Shown: positions 26,201 to 34,700, counted from the stretch's first letter. The stretch is 64,000 bases of DNA from Pseudomonas purpurea (GCF_039908635.1 NZ_CP150918.1:4294001-4358000); one strand, 5' to 3'. Numbers and translations: made by a program. Notes: generated by a model not told the origin, from the letters alone.

Positions 26201-27495
26201 GCGGCGCACCGGGCTATGCCTTGGGTGAGATCGCAGAAGACGGTACCCCACTGGCTGACCTGCTCGATGTTCAGACGCAATACCAGTACTGGGTCGACGG
26301 AGCATTTCATGCTGAAACCGCGCAACACCTGAAAAATGATTACCTTATCGGCCTGAAATTCATCGCGGACGAGATGCAGGAGCAGCATTTAAATGCGGTA
26401 TGGCATGCACTCCAGGAGGCCAATACAGCCGACAACTCGCTGGCCAGAATCAGTGCGATCCAGACCGTTGAGCTATTGCCTGACCTGAAAAAATTACTGC
26501 CGGAGGAACGCTTCGACGAACTGCTCAAGACTGTATTCGCCGATGAGGTGCTGACGCCTTTGTCGTCCTCGGACCGAGACCTGGGCATGACAGCCCGCTA
26601 CCTGAAAAAAGCCGGGCGCACCGAAGAGTACGAGCTTCTGCGCCGTTCAGCAGCGGGTGAAGAGGTAGAAATCGCTGTACCACTGGGCGATCTGCGCAGC
26701 TACTCCAGCGAATTCAACTGGCCCGTTGCCGCAACTTCCGAACCGATTGAGGTCAGCGCCGAAATCATGGCCAACCTGGAAATGGCCCAACGTGCCATCA
26801 CCCGCGCCAAAGAGCTGTTGCCCTTGTCCGGCAACCAGCTACCGAGCATCTGGGAAAAAGGTGGATCAGCCATCGCGGAACTGAAAAAACTCAGGAAAAT
26901 CGATCTGGTCACCGGTCTTCCTACCGCACAACTGACCGAAGCAGAAGCGGCGCAGGCAGCCATCAAGATCAGGGGTGGCAACTGCTCGGAAAACTCCAAG
27001 GTGACGCTCTCTATTCTGGCCAGTCAGCCCCGAACCTCAAAAGTCCACATTGTCCTGGCGGACAACGTCGACCATCAGTATGTCGTGATTGGCAACGATC
27101 TGAGTAAACCCGAAGAACTGGTGGTCGCAGACTCATGGCCCGAGTTTTCGGGTGCGCACCTGGCCAGCCAAGGCTACTTCGGTTTTAAACCAGAACCTGT
27201 ACTGACACTGGAACCGGGCCCGGCACTGCCGGAGTACGCCTTTATCGACAGTGTCGCCGAAGGCCCCGCCAATCTCCCCGCCAGGGGCAGCGATGACTCG
27301 ACACTCAGGGCAATCAAAGTCGCCAAGTTGAACGTCAAAGGGGCTTATGCCCAGTGGACCTCACAAAACGAGTTCGGCATCCGCTACAGGGAACCGGGCG
27401 GCCATGCGGTGTCCTTCGAGCGGCATCCGGCTGAAGCCATTGAATCGCGTATCGAAGCCTTGATCGCCTACAGCCAGGCTATCTCCAAAGGTTGA
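23260..27495 (+). CDS. Large toxin-like effector (DUF6543 dermonecrotic-toxin type) with putative papain-like domain
   Basis: A 1411-aa protein with no signal peptide. Its architecture follows the large Pseudomonas 'dermonecrotic toxin domain' proteins: a helical N-terminal third, a hydrophobic stretch at about residues 394-472 (LNFVSMFVPVLGEIMLSVTA, then MGMIGAGAGAFIG), and a mid-C-terminal repeat-like block LPGWSDDLRLEIRADAFDGE with RLRLGLPSPNQGPQLKLKI, which in relatives precedes LRR/NEL ubiquitin-ligase modules. No LRR or NEL is present. Instead the C-terminus has RGGNC1242SENS, VDH1272QYVVIG and VVAD1291SW, the order and spacing of a papain-like or deamidase Cys-His-Asp triad. Likely a modular effector acting in eukaryotic cells; secretion route and target unknown. 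The start follows GCAGG. Confidence 0.7.
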   Translation: MQNSLPLLKGNALHIKNNLPHWSKGLPPRERTRLAAYKFALPLWHKSATDEQLDKLKTAHANNQNSRNAIEALVDDVDTFAIPLLIHALARTFNLTVTEEQLKHQNKLTVRLYTKVGTLVTGTKSRACSLLEAAKHNFASSEADADAFESYSGLYLATEKGVTQQSIPITELVKLCRTLDIGGRYQTYLRNILTPDDPTAHLKVRTQVEWQYQSALKLALQVAHIKKNISPGAYNRLHSAWSSDSATASPLRYRHLTMLDCDLINPLLIYPYPNHPTQSATVVVYLPDDPLHPLKEYNNASAFEADLSQRLRAEDYRTFFRHFVAQQDEVTFFSSLKRSLPSTGHPHLDLVEVHIPENIGYALYRRQVQKIYNDASFHVITTAQADATARWERWTHYMTLGLDLLNFVSMFVPVLGEIMLSVTAAQLMTEVFEAIEQWEDGDTAQAWGHLIGVVDNLAVMGMIGAGAGAFIGTLKPSSFVEGLRPVKVPDGSTKLWKPDLKPYEQALKLPEGSKPDALGLHWQQDKTYLPLNNTHYEVRLDPERNTGAITHPTRANAFSPSLKHNGAGGWVHELEKPLEWQGPKLMRRIGHSVDAFSDAQLGQIRRVSALDENLLRTMYVDNLRPAASLADTIKRFNLHETLEDLIPKMRAGKPLEPGTYPVSFVTEQPRWPVSLYLKVYEGPTLSASFTEYGAGRTPNARGVELTRTEINNGALPDRVLEQLNEAQVHQLLGEGISTRKEVRLQALRDQFADYASERKPAIFENLYRESEIVGHPQVQQLQRQYPGLPNSAAQELLSRASTEELNTWRDSGRLSMRLEEAAQWHLRQTRVCRAYEGLYLDAMASQDCELLTLRTLEKLPGWSDDLRLEIRADAFDGERLNSIGNEHASVQKRLVKQGSQYTTHDAEGNDLHGKDDLFNSIQHALSDAERLRLGLPSPNQGPQLKLKIQEHALSRTELWEVLFHSGPKKPHYDPSFMRLRGGAPGYALGEIAEDGTPLADLLDVQTQYQYWVDGAFHAETAQHLKNDYLIGLKFIADEMQEQHLNAVWHALQEANTADNSLARISAIQTVELLPDLKKLLPEERFDELLKTVFADEVLTPLSSSDRDLGMTARYLKKAGRTEEYELLRRSAAGEEVEIAVPLGDLRSYSSEFNWPVAATSEPIEVSAEIMANLEMAQRAITRAKELLPLSGNQLPSIWEKGGSAIAELKKLRKIDLVTGLPTAQLTEAEAAQAAIKIRGGNCSENSKVTLSILASQPRTSKVHIVLADNVDHQYVVIGNDLSKPEELVVADSWPEFSGAHLASQGYFGFKPEPVLTLEPGPALPEYAFIDSVAEGPANLPARGSDDSTLRAIKVAKLNVKGAYAQWTSQNEFGIRYREPGGHAVSFERHPAEAIESRIEALIAYSQAISKG

Positions 27496-27674
27496 CCTAT
27501 CGTCACCCTCTGTCACCGACACAGGTTTGCCGCCAACCCGGCGGCAAAGCCTTTCCGCTTTCCGGCAACACATCCCCACGGGTTGCCGGAAAGCCCCTGC
27601 AAACGGGATGAACACGTACCGGCACATAAATTGCTCTGTGCACTGGGATAGCAATTGCCTACAGGGACTTCAAC

Positions 27675-28184
27675 ATGTTGGTCAACGCACAAAAATCTTC
27701 GATCGTGCAGCAAATCCAGCGCCCCGATATGGACCCGGCCATGTCGGCCGCCAGCGCGCTGTACAGCGGTCAAATGCAGAACGTCCAGAACGCCGCGAAC
27801 ATTCAGGGGACGGCTGCCACTCAGCACGCCAGCACGACCGTGGCTGACAACGTCGACGCGGCCTTCGCCAAAACCCGCGTGCTGCTGCAAACCACTGACC
27901 CTGTCAGCAGTACACCGCAAACCACTACCGCCACTGACAGCGCGGCAATGACCGAATTCAAGGAGTACATGAGCAAGTCCCCGGAACAACGGATGCGTGA
28001 CAGCATTCTCAAGGAACTGGGGATTACCGAGGAAGACCTAGCCAACATGTCACCCGAAAAACAACTGGCCATCGGCAAGGAAATCGCCCAGCGCATAGAA
28101 GACAAAATGAAAATGGCCGAGGCCGAGAAAGCGCAAACTCCCGCCAGCGCACTCGCCGCCGAGAAAACCCTGGCGGCCATTTAA
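27675..28184 (+). CDS. Unknown 169-aa protein downstream of the effector
   Basis: I do not recognise a named family. The N-terminal 100 residues are rich in Ala, Thr, Ser and Gln (SAASALYSGQMQNVQNAANI) and probably disordered. The C-terminal part is charged and helical: FKEYMSKSPEQRMRDSILKE, then LGITEEDLANMSPEKQLAIG and KEIAQRIEDKMKM. This 'S-P-E-Q-R-M-R ... L-G-I-T-E-E-D-L' module seems to recur at the ends of Pseudomonas hypothetical proteins, from memory. There is no membrane helix or signal peptide. It lies 179 bp after the effector gene on the same strand, so it could be a companion (chaperone, secretion adaptor or second secreted protein), but the gap leaves room for its own promoter. 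Confidence 0.75.
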   Translation: MLVNAQKSSIVQQIQRPDMDPAMSAASALYSGQMQNVQNAANIQGTAATQHASTTVADNVDAAFAKTRVLLQTTDPVSSTPQTTTATDSAAMTEFKEYMSKSPEQRMRDSILKELGITEEDLANMSPEKQLAIGKEIAQRIEDKMKMAEAEKAQTPASALAAEKTLAAI

Positions 28185-28246
28185 AACAGCGCCAACCACC
28201 AATACCCCCCACCTCGGTGGAATGCCAGTCAGTTAAGCGAAATCCC

Positions 28247-28332
28247 TGTGGAAGCGAACCTGCTCGCGAAATCAGTGTGTCAGCAAGCATTGATGTTGAA
28301 TCTACCGACGCCTTCGCGAGCAGGCTCCCACA
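28247..28332. repeat. REP pair (degenerate GTGGGAGCGAGC type)
   Basis: Two inverted REP-like ends (TGTGGAAGCGAACCTGCTCG and GCGAGCAGGCTCCCACA) flank about 45 bp, forming a long imperfect hairpin typical of fluorescent pseudomonads. Confidence 0.8.
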
Positions 28333-28356
28333 TGTTTCGTACCCTAGCTGACAGTC

Positions 28357-28380
28357 ACTCCCCACTCGGGGAGTCTTTTT
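28357..28380 (+). terminator. Rho-independent terminator
   Basis: A 7-bp stem ACTCCCC / GGGGAGT with a 4-nt loop, then C and TTTTT. It ends transcripts from the 169-aa gene side. Confidence 0.8.
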
Positions 28381-28392
28381 CATGTACTCCGC

Positions 28393-29712
28393 TTAATTAA
28401 GTTGCAACGTCGAATTGAACTGGCTGATGGCATCGACCACATGCCGCGACCCTTGCTGAATCTCCAGGATCACCTCTCCCGCTTCATTGGCTAATTCCAC
28501 GCCCAGGCCCGTACGGCTCAAACTCGATTGCATGCTCGACACCGCACTCAGGGATAAATCATGGTTCTTGCGCACCACTTCGACGATTTCCAGCGTCGCC
28601 TGGCTGGTGCGGGCCGCCAGGCTACGAACTTCGTCGGCTACCACCGCAAACCCTCGTCCATGTTCCCCGGCCAGTGCCGCCTCGATCGCCGCGTTGAGCG
28701 CCAACAGGTTGGTTTGATCGGCAATCCCGCGGATGGTCTGTACGATGGTGCCGATAATGTCTGACTGCTTGCTCACCGCATCAATGCTGCGGGCCGCTTC
28801 GTTGAGGTCCCTGGAAATCTCTTCAATAATTTGTACGGTTTGCTGCACGACTTGCGAACCTTTCTGGGCACACGCGTCGTTTTGCACCGACGTTGAATGA
28901 GCGGATTCAGCGGCCGTCTGCAGGGTCGTGACTTGCTGGGTGATATCACTGGCAAACTTGACCACTTTGTACAAACGGCCCTTGGCATCGAAGATCGGGT
29001 TGTAAGAGGCTTCGAGAAATACCATCCGCCCATACTTGTCGACCCGCTCAAAACGGCGGGAGTGGAATTCGCCCCGATTGAGGGATGCCCAAAACGCCTT
29101 GTACGCCGCAGACTCACTCTCGCTGCGATGACAAAACATACTGTGATGCTGACCCACCACTTCGTTGAGTGAATAGTGCATGGTCTGCAAGAAGTTCTCG
29201 TTGGCATGCATGACTCTGCCGTCCGGCGAGAACTCGATCAAGGCCATCGAGCGGCTCAGTGCGTTGATCAGGCTCTGGTTTTCATGTTCCTTGTTGATGC
29301 GTTCGGTAATGTCCGAAGCGACCTTGATGACACTGCTGACCTGGCGTTGCCCATTGAGCACGGGCATATAACTGGCCTCGAGCCAGACTTCCTTGCCCGC
29401 CTTGTTCAGACGCTGAAACGTGCCACTGGTGGGCTCGCCTCGCCCCAACTCACGCCAGAAGCGTTGGTAGTCATCACTTTTAGCGTAATCCTCTTCGCAA
29501 AAGATCCGGTGATGTTTGCCACGGATCTCATCGATGGAATAGCCAACCGCCAGGCAGAAGTTTTCATTGGCATCGAGGATCACCCCCGCGGGATCAAACT
29601 CGATCATCGCCATGGAGCGGCTGACTGCCGCCAACTTGGCGTTGGCCTCACTTAGCGCACAGGTGAATCGCTCGATTTCAAGCAGGTCAGACTTGTGATG
29701 TAGATTAAACAT
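28393..29712 (-). CDS. PAS-PAS chemotaxis transducer, BdlA-like
   Basis: A 439-aa soluble protein: a short coiled N-terminus, PAS-1 at about residues 30-140 ([28 protein letters not shown]), PAS-2 at about 150-260 ([28 protein letters not shown]), and an MA signalling hairpin at about 290-435 ([39 protein letters not shown]). No transmembrane helix. This length and order match BdlA of P. aeruginosa, which mediates biofilm dispersion in response to nutrient and redox cues through cyclic-di-GMP. Orthology versus another Aer-like protein is not settled by reading alone. Confidence 0.85.
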   Translation of the reverse strand: MFNLHHKSDLLEIERFTCALSEANAKLAAVSRSMAMIEFDPAGVILDANENFCLAVGYSIDEIRGKHHRIFCEEDYAKSDDYQRFWRELGRGEPTSGTFQRLNKAGKEVWLEASYMPVLNGQRQVSSVIKVASDITERINKEHENQSLINALSRSMALIEFSPDGRVMHANENFLQTMHYSLNEVVGQHHSMFCHRSESESAAYKAFWASLNRGEFHSRRFERVDKYGRMVFLEASYNPIFDAKGRLYKVVKFASDITQQVTTLQTAAESAHSTSVQNDACAQKGSQVVQQTVQIIEEISRDLNEAARSIDAVSKQSDIIGTIVQTIRGIADQTNLLALNAAIEAALAGEHGRGFAVVADEVRSLAARTSQATLEIVEVVRKNHDLSLSAVSSMQSSLSRTGLGVELANEAGEVILEIQQGSRHVVDAISQFNSTLQLN

Positions 29713-30111
29713 GGTGGTATCACCTTCAGCGCTGTCTTTTGTTTGACGGAAGTGTTTGGTCTTTCGCGGGACTTACCACAACTTTCCACAGAACAGGCAA
29801 ACGTACCCCCAGAACAAGGATAAGAGTCAGGTGATAAATGATGTTTAATCGAAGCGCCGATGAAGCAACGCTCTTATCAAGCCATCCTTTTCTTGATGAC
29901 CCGGTAACGGGCCTGACCTAACATTCATACGCAACTCCTTTTAATAACTAACTCCCTATAGCGTCGGCGCCTTGATTGCACACTCTTAATGCTATCGAAC
30001 ACATTTTTACTTAAGTAAAAACCTCACCAAAGCCAACAAAAAGCTTCATATTGCAACCGACATAACTAGTTACGAGTGAGCATAGACAGCAAAAGCACGG
30101 ATGCAAGGCCA
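29713..30111. other. 399-bp AT-rich gap with one doubtful 27-codon ORF
   Basis: It lies between the BdlA-like gene and the broken LysR gene and is clearly lower in G+C than its surroundings. It holds the promoter of the BdlA-like gene and a short ORF at 29838-29921 (MMFNRSADEATLLSSHPFLD and seven more residues) with only a weak ribosome-binding site. I would not call that a gene without expression data. Nothing else recognised. Confidence 0.4.
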
Positions 30112-31007
30112 TCAATCGGCCATACGTTCAATGGTTGTCAGCCCTGTTTCCTGGCTGAGCATACCGAGCAATGCAAGCACGGCAGGTGACGGCGTATCGC
30201 GGCTGGATGCCACCAAGCTGAACTCGCGATGTAGAGGTGTGGCCAAAGGGAAAACACACAATCCCCTGCGGTTGGCGGGCAACGTCATCTCCGGGACCAG
30301 CGCAACGCCGACATTTTCCTGGACCAGGGTGAACGCACTGCTCCACTCCCGAACTTCGACACGCACGTCACGCAACGCCAGCCCGGCGTCAGCCGCCAGG
30401 CTGCGAGCATTTACCGTGCAACCACCGGTGGCCAGCACGAACGGCTGCTCGACCAACTCGGCCAGCGACACCGTGCCGTCGCGAGCTTGCCTGGCCAGTG
30501 GATGGCCCTGCGGCGCCACACCTACCCAACTATCGCGGCCCAATACGGCGGCGGTGCGCTCGGGACTCGGATTCAACACCACCCCCAGGTCGGTCAGCCC
30601 GGCCTCCCTTCGACCTCGTGATCGCTCACCTCCAATGCGACCACCTCAATACCGGGGTAAAGCCGATTGAATCGACGCAACAACGCCGGCATAACTTTCG
30701 CCAGTACGATGGGAAAAACGGCCAGCCTGATCGAGCCACGCTGAACATCCCTGGTCCCTTCCACGGTACTTCGGATGTTCTGGAGTGCATCAAGCATCAC
30801 CCGCGCCTGCTCGATCACCTGCTGGCCAATCGCGGTTGGCAGGGTCTGGCGATTTTCCCGGGTGAACAACTGCACGCCCAGCATGTCCTCCAGCAACGCC
30901 AACGCCTGGCTGGCGCCGGACTGGGTCATGCCGACGCGCTCGGCGGCGCGCGTGATATTGCCGGTGTCCGCCACGGCCACCAGCATGCGCCAGTGCATCA
31001 GGTTCAT
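30112..31007 (-). pseudogene. LysR-family regulator, interrupted
   Basis: Two adjoining frames together make one LysR regulator. The first part has the helix-turn-helix (MLVAVADTGNITRAAERVGM, QSGASQALALLEDMLGVQLF) and runs to ALEVSDHEVEG, then stops at 30594. The second, starting within GLTDLGVVLNPSPERTAAVLG, completes the effector domain to QETGLTTIERMAD. The junction lacks the usual W-L-x-x-G segment, so the lesion is probably a small deletion (about 4 or 7 bp) rather than one base. It is divergent from a glutathione S-transferase gene 100 bp away, its presumed target. MNLMHWRML is the likely start. Confidence 0.82.
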
Positions 31008-31106
31008 CATGGCAGTAGCGGTCCTTATGGCAGAAGTCTGAAAGATTAATTGTACGCAGGGCATCCGCGACGATGACACTGAAAAAAACCAACCGGAACC
31101 CTGATC

Positions 31107-31715
31107 ATGAAGCTGTATTACTCACCCAACGCCTGCTCCCTCGCCCCGCATATTGTCCTGCGTGAACTGGGTTTGCCTTTCGAACTGGTGCGCGTCGATA
31201 ACAGCAACAAGACCACCCACAGCGGCGAAGACTTCCTCGCCATCAACCCCAAGGGTTACGTAGCGGCGTTGCAATTGGAGAACGGCGAAGTACTCACCGA
31301 AGGCCCGGCGATCCTGCAATACCTCGCAGACCTGCACCCATCGGCAGGCCTGGCGCCCGTCAACGGAAGCTGGAAACGGGTGCGCTTGCAGGAATGGCTG
31401 AACTTCATCAGCAGCGAGATTCATGGAGGGTTGGGTTTGTTGTTCAACGGGGCGATTCCCGATGCCGTCAAAACGCTCTTGAAGGAGAAACTGTTCAAGC
31501 GCTTTGCGTTTCTGGTGCAGACCCTGGAGCAGCAGGATTATCTGTTGGGCGAGTCGTTCAGCGTGGCCGATGCCTACCTGTTTACGACCCTGCGCTGGAC
31601 CCAAGTATTTGCCATCGACCTGGGGCAATGGCCCGCGCTTGAACGTTTTCAGGCGCGGATCGATGCGCGGCCAACGGTCAGCGCAGCGTTGGCGGCAGAG
31701 CAGGCATACCCCTGA
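31107..31715 (+). CDS. Glutathione S-transferase (beta-class-like)
   Basis: A 202-aa cytosolic GST. The N-terminal thioredoxin-like domain starts MKLYYSPNACSLAPHIVLRE, the bacterial beta-class pattern with Cys10 as probable catalytic residue, followed by the cis-Pro and Glu-Gly-Pro-Ala loop (NPKGYVAALQLENGEVLTEG, PAILQYLADLHP). The C-terminal helical domain has the N-cap box SVADAYLFTTLRW. It probably conjugates glutathione to electrophiles. It is divergent from the interrupted LysR gene. Confidence 0.92.
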   Translation: MKLYYSPNACSLAPHIVLRELGLPFELVRVDNSNKTTHSGEDFLAINPKGYVAALQLENGEVLTEGPAILQYLADLHPSAGLAPVNGSWKRVRLQEWLNFISSEIHGGLGLLFNGAIPDAVKTLLKEKLFKRFAFLVQTLEQQDYLLGESFSVADAYLFTTLRWTQVFAIDLGQWPALERFQARIDARPTVSAALAAEQAYP

Positions 31716-31762
31716 CTGACCCGGGAAGCCTTGCCGATCGATGGGTTATCGCTCAAAAATGA

Positions 31763-31791
31763 AAGCGGAACCCGATGCCAGGGTTCCGCTT
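31763..31791 (-). terminator. Terminator between gst and a convergent small gene
   Basis: An 11-bp stem AAGCGGAACCC / GGGTTCCGCTT with a 7-nt loop. The T-rich tail is on the minus strand, serving the small lysine-rich gene. Confidence 0.75.
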
Positions 31792-31798
31792 GGGTGAC

Positions 31799-31909
31799 TC
31801 AGTGCCCGAACACATCGACCTTCTTGGCCTTCTTGTCAGCACGCTTTTCATCGGCAGTTTTTGCCGGTTTTTTCTTCGCTGCTTTCTTTGAATCCATGCC
31901 TTTGGCCAT
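31799..31909 (-). CDS. Small lysine/alanine-rich protein (36 aa)
   Basis: MAKGMDSKKAAKKKPAKTAD followed by EKRADKKAKKVDVFGH. Half the residues are Lys or Ala, as in small DNA- or RNA-associated basic proteins, but no function is known to me. A GGAG site lies 11 bp before the ATG, and a terminator directly follows the gene, so a complete small transcription unit is visible. A longer in-frame extension upstream reads as noncoding. Confidence 0.6.
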   Translation of the reverse strand: MAKGMDSKKAAKKKPAKTADEKRADKKAKKVDVFGH

Positions 31910-32011
31910 GATACGTACTCCACTCATACGGGATGTGGGATCAGGTATACACCTATCCAGACGCGTGTGTTCTTTTATAATCGCCGACTTTGCATCCCGA
32001 CGACCCCGCTC

Positions 32012-32446
32012 ATGCCCAACACCCAGTACACCCGGCTCGCCGAGCCTCAGTGGCCATTGCTGAACAAGTTTTACCGCGCCCACCAATCCCCGATGAAAGC
32101 CGTGCGCGAGGCTCAATTGTGGGTTGGCAAACGCGACGAGATCATCGCCGGGCTCTGCTTGCGGCCCATGGAGGGAGGGTTCTGGCTGACGGGGTTGTTT
32201 GTCGACCCGGCCTGCCGGGCACAAGGCGTGGCGGCCAATTTGATGGCCCACGCGCTCCAGCAGGTTGAGGGGCCGGTGTGGCTGTTCTGCCATCCCGACT
32301 TGCGCGGGTTCTACGAGCGCAACGGTTTCAGCACCGGGCCGCTGTTGCCGTATGCCCTGGCCGAACGCCTGGCCCGCTATGCGCGGTCCAAACCGATGAT
32401 TGCCATGGCGATGGAACGTCGGGCGCCAGCACTGGACGCCATCTGA
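32012..32446 (+). CDS. GNAT-family N-acetyltransferase
   Basis: A 144-aa acetyltransferase with the acetyl-CoA loop VDPACRAQGVAANLMAHAL preceded by the strand GGFWLTGLF, and a motif-B segment HPDLRGFYERNGFST. MPNTQYTRL was chosen as start; codons further upstream are unlike coding sequence. Substrate not predictable. It ends 14 bp before the stop of the convergent deformylase gene. Confidence 0.85.
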   Translation: MPNTQYTRLAEPQWPLLNKFYRAHQSPMKAVREAQLWVGKRDEIIAGLCLRPMEGGFWLTGLFVDPACRAQGVAANLMAHALQQVEGPVWLFCHPDLRGFYERNGFSTGPLLPYALAERLARYARSKPMIAMAMERRAPALDAI

Positions 32447-32460
32447 GGCCAGTCAGCGGC

Positions 32461-33000
32461 TCAATCGTCCGCGCCGGGCTCCAGGTCGGGGAACATCACG
32501 TCGATGTACCCGAACTTGCTGAAGTCGCTGATACGCGACGGGTACAGCCGCCCGATCAAGTGATCGCATTCGTGCTGCACCACCCGCGCATGAAACCCGC
32601 TAGCGATGCGCACAATCGGTTCGCCCTTGGGGTCCACGCCTTCATATCGAATGCGCTGATAACGCTGCACCGCGCCCCGCAGGCCCGGCACCGACAGGCA
32701 ACCTTCGAAGCCTTCTTCCAGCGTCGGTTCCAGCGGTGTGATCAGCGGATTGATCAGAATCGTCTGCGGCACCGCTTCAGCGTCCGGGTAGCGTTCGCTG
32801 TGCTCGAAACCGAAGATCACCAGTTGCAGGTCGACACCGATCTGCGGCGCGGCCAGGCCGACACCCCCGACGCTTTCCATGGTCTGGAACATGTCGTCGA
32901 TCAATTGCCACAGTTCGGGGCTGTCGAACATCTCGGCAGGGACTGGCGGGGCAATGCGCAGCAGGCGCTCGTCGCCCATTTTGAGGATTTCACGGATCAT
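32461..33000 (-). CDS. def: Peptide deformylase
   Basis: A 179-aa metalloenzyme removing the formyl group from new polypeptide N-termini. All three signatures are present: [10 protein letters not shown] (residues 46-55), EGCLSVPG (99-106, metal ligand C101) and H143-ECDH147 with the catalytic Glu between the two His ligands. The context (behind a BrkB-family gene, not next to fmt) indicates it is not the canonical def-fmt locus, so it is probably a second deformylase of this genome. It starts 2 bp after the upstream stop and is co-transcribed with it. Confidence 0.93.
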   Translation of the reverse strand: MIREILKMGDERLLRIAPPVPAEMFDSPELWQLIDDMFQTMESVGGVGLAAPQIGVDLQLVIFGFEHSERYPDAEAVPQTILINPLITPLEPTLEEGFEGCLSVPGLRGAVQRYQRIRYEGVDPKGEPIVRIASGFHARVVQHECDHLIGRLYPSRISDFSKFGYIDVMFPDLEPGADD

Positions 33001-33002
33001 GG

Positions 33003-33947
33003 TCAGGCTTCGTCAGTGGTCGGTTTGAGCGAGTGATCCCGTCCCAATCCCGATACGTGTTGTTTGGGGTCGTGTTCGCCGAAGTCCTTGTCACCAGGAT
33101 GCTTGCCTTCGGTCGACATGTGATCGATCACCGCATTCATCTCCGCGCCGAGTAACAGCACCGCGGCGGAAATATAGAAGTACAGCAACAACACGATGAT
33201 CGCGCCGATACTGCCATACATGGCGTTGTAGTTGGCGAAGGTTTTCACGTAGAACCCGAAGCCCAGCGAAGCGATGATCCACACCACCACCGCCAGCACC
33301 GAGCCTGGGGTGATGAAGCGAAACGGCTGCTTCACGTCGGGCATGACGTAGTAGATCAGGGCCACGGCCACCATCAGCAGAATCACAATCACCGGCCAGC
33401 GCAAGATCGTCCAGAGCGTGACGATGAACTCCTCCATGCCGACCTGGGACGCGATCCATTCCATCACCTGCGGACCGAGCACCATCAACGCCGCAGCGGC
33501 CAGCAACATACCGGCGATGCCCACCGTGTAGAAAACCGACAGCGGGAAGCGCTTCCAGATCGGCCGGCCTTCAACCACGTCATACGCCGCATTCATCGCG
33601 CTCATCATCAAGCGCACACCGGCCGACGCGGTCCACAAGGCAATCACGATACCCACCGAAAGCAAGCCGCCCTTGGATTGCTGGAGCTGATCGATCACCG
33701 GGTTCACTTGCTCCAGGGCCTGGGGCGGCAACACCAGTTCCGATTGCAGGCGCAGCCAGGAAAAGAAGTCGGGCAGGTGCAGAAAACCGATCAGGGCAAT
33801 CAGGAACAGGATGAAGGGAAACAGCGAGAACAGCATCTGATAGGCCAGTGCCGAAGCATACGTCGACATCTCATCGGCGATGAATTCGGTGACGGTGCGC
33901 AGCATGACCCGATGCAAGGGCAAGCCTTTGAGTTCCGGAAAAATCAT
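33003..33947 (-). CDS. YihY/BrkB-family inner-membrane protein
   Basis: A 314-aa membrane protein with about six helices. Family landmarks are [26 protein letters not shown] (in pieces), [19 protein letters not shown], and a last transmembrane pair [20 protein letters not shown] with [16 protein letters not shown]. The hydrophilic C-terminal tail is rich in Asp, Glu, Lys and His. Members were once annotated as RNase BN or serum-resistance factors; the true role is unknown. The start has an AGGAGA site. The first gene of a two-gene unit with the deformylase. Confidence 0.88.
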   Translation of the reverse strand: MIFPELKGLPLHRVMLRTVTEFIADEMSTYASALAYQMLFSLFPFILFLIALIGFLHLPDFFSWLRLQSELVLPPQALEQVNPVIDQLQQSKGGLLSVGIVIALWTASAGVRLMMSAMNAAYDVVEGRPIWKRFPLSVFYTVGIAGMLLAAAALMVLGPQVMEWIASQVGMEEFIVTLWTILRWPVIVILLMVAVALIYYVMPDVKQPFRFITPGSVLAVVVWIIASLGFGFYVKTFANYNAMYGSIGAIIVLLLYFYISAAVLLLGAEMNAVIDHMSTEGKHPGDKDFGEHDPKQHVSGLGRDHSLKPTTDEA

Positions 33948-34070
33948 AGCGTCTCCTTTCGCCGCAAAAGGTTGAAGTCGGTGGCGACTCAGGGGGCGTT
34001 TTCTACATCAAGGTAGCCTGTTTGGCGACCTCGAAACAAATAACCGGTGTCGGTTAACCATAGCCGACAT

Positions 34071-34096
34071 AAAAACGGCCACCCAAGGGATGGCCG
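34071..34096 (-). terminator. Minus-strand terminator with no gene directly upstream
   Basis: On the minus strand, a 9-bp stem (CGGCCATCC... / ...GGTGGCCG) followed by TTTTTAT. It lies 124 bp before the BrkB-family start, and no minus-strand protein gene ends just upstream. It may end a small RNA or be a leader attenuator of the BrkB-family operon. Confidence 0.65.
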
Positions 34097-34292
34097 CTGT
34101 ACGACACTGAAACGTGCTACCCGGTCAGGTTCTGTAAAGGTTGACCGACGGTCGTTGCGCAGAGTTTCATTTACTTTTGCAGCGTCATTTGATTGCCCGT
34201 GGCAGGTTAGGCTTTATGTTTTCAGCCTTTGCCCCGAGAATGCGCAACGTATTCAGGCCATGGCGCTGAAGATCCAATCCCGTAGGAATGAT

Positions 34293-34670
34293 ATGAAACT
34301 CGATAAAAAGCAGGCCATTGCCCGCAGAAACCTGGAACTCGGCGGTGCTGTGCTTGGCGTCAACAACTGCCATTTCACCGAATTGAACCGCAACCGCAAC
34401 ATCTGGTGGTTCGATCTGCCGGTTGCGCGCCTGGCCATTGGTCAGTACGAATGGATTCACCTGCTGATGTACACGCCGGACACCGACCAGTTGCTGCACC
34501 TGAAAGTGCCGACCGTGTTCCTGCGGGAAAAAATGGAAGGCCTGGTGGTGCGCAACGAGGGCAAGCGCAAAGCAGCCCTGAGCCTGGAGCTGAGCGCCGA
34601 CAAGGACTCGTTCCTGCAAGACATGCGCCCGGCCGGCACCAATGTGAACTTCGCGCAGTTCCGCCTGTAA
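34293..34670 (+). CDS. Conserved hypothetical protein (125 aa)
   Basis: I do not recognise a domain with a known function. The protein is mixed and soluble: basic start MKLDKKQAIARRNLELGGAV, then an aromatic stretch NRNRNIWWFDLPVARLAIGQ, YEWIHLLMYTPDTDQLLHLK, and a charged end GKRKAALSLELSADKDSFLQ. ATG 34293 follows a TAGGAAT site; longer in-frame extensions upstream read as noncoding. The position just before fadD1 suggests it is the counterpart of the hypothetical gene beside fadD1 in P. aeruginosa, an inference from gene order only. Confidence 0.75.
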   Translation: MKLDKKQAIARRNLELGGAVLGVNNCHFTELNRNRNIWWFDLPVARLAIGQYEWIHLLMYTPDTDQLLHLKVPTVFLREKMEGLVVRNEGKRKAALSLELSADKDSFLQDMRPAGTNVNFAQFRL

Positions 34671-34700
34671 CAGCGACCCCAGGCTGTACCAAGGACCTCG

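Noticed and set aside
29838..29921. 27-codon ORF ending DDPVTGLT, suggestive of a GGDEF-domain remnant
   Set aside because: Too short, weak ribosome-binding site, and the similarity is only a few residues.
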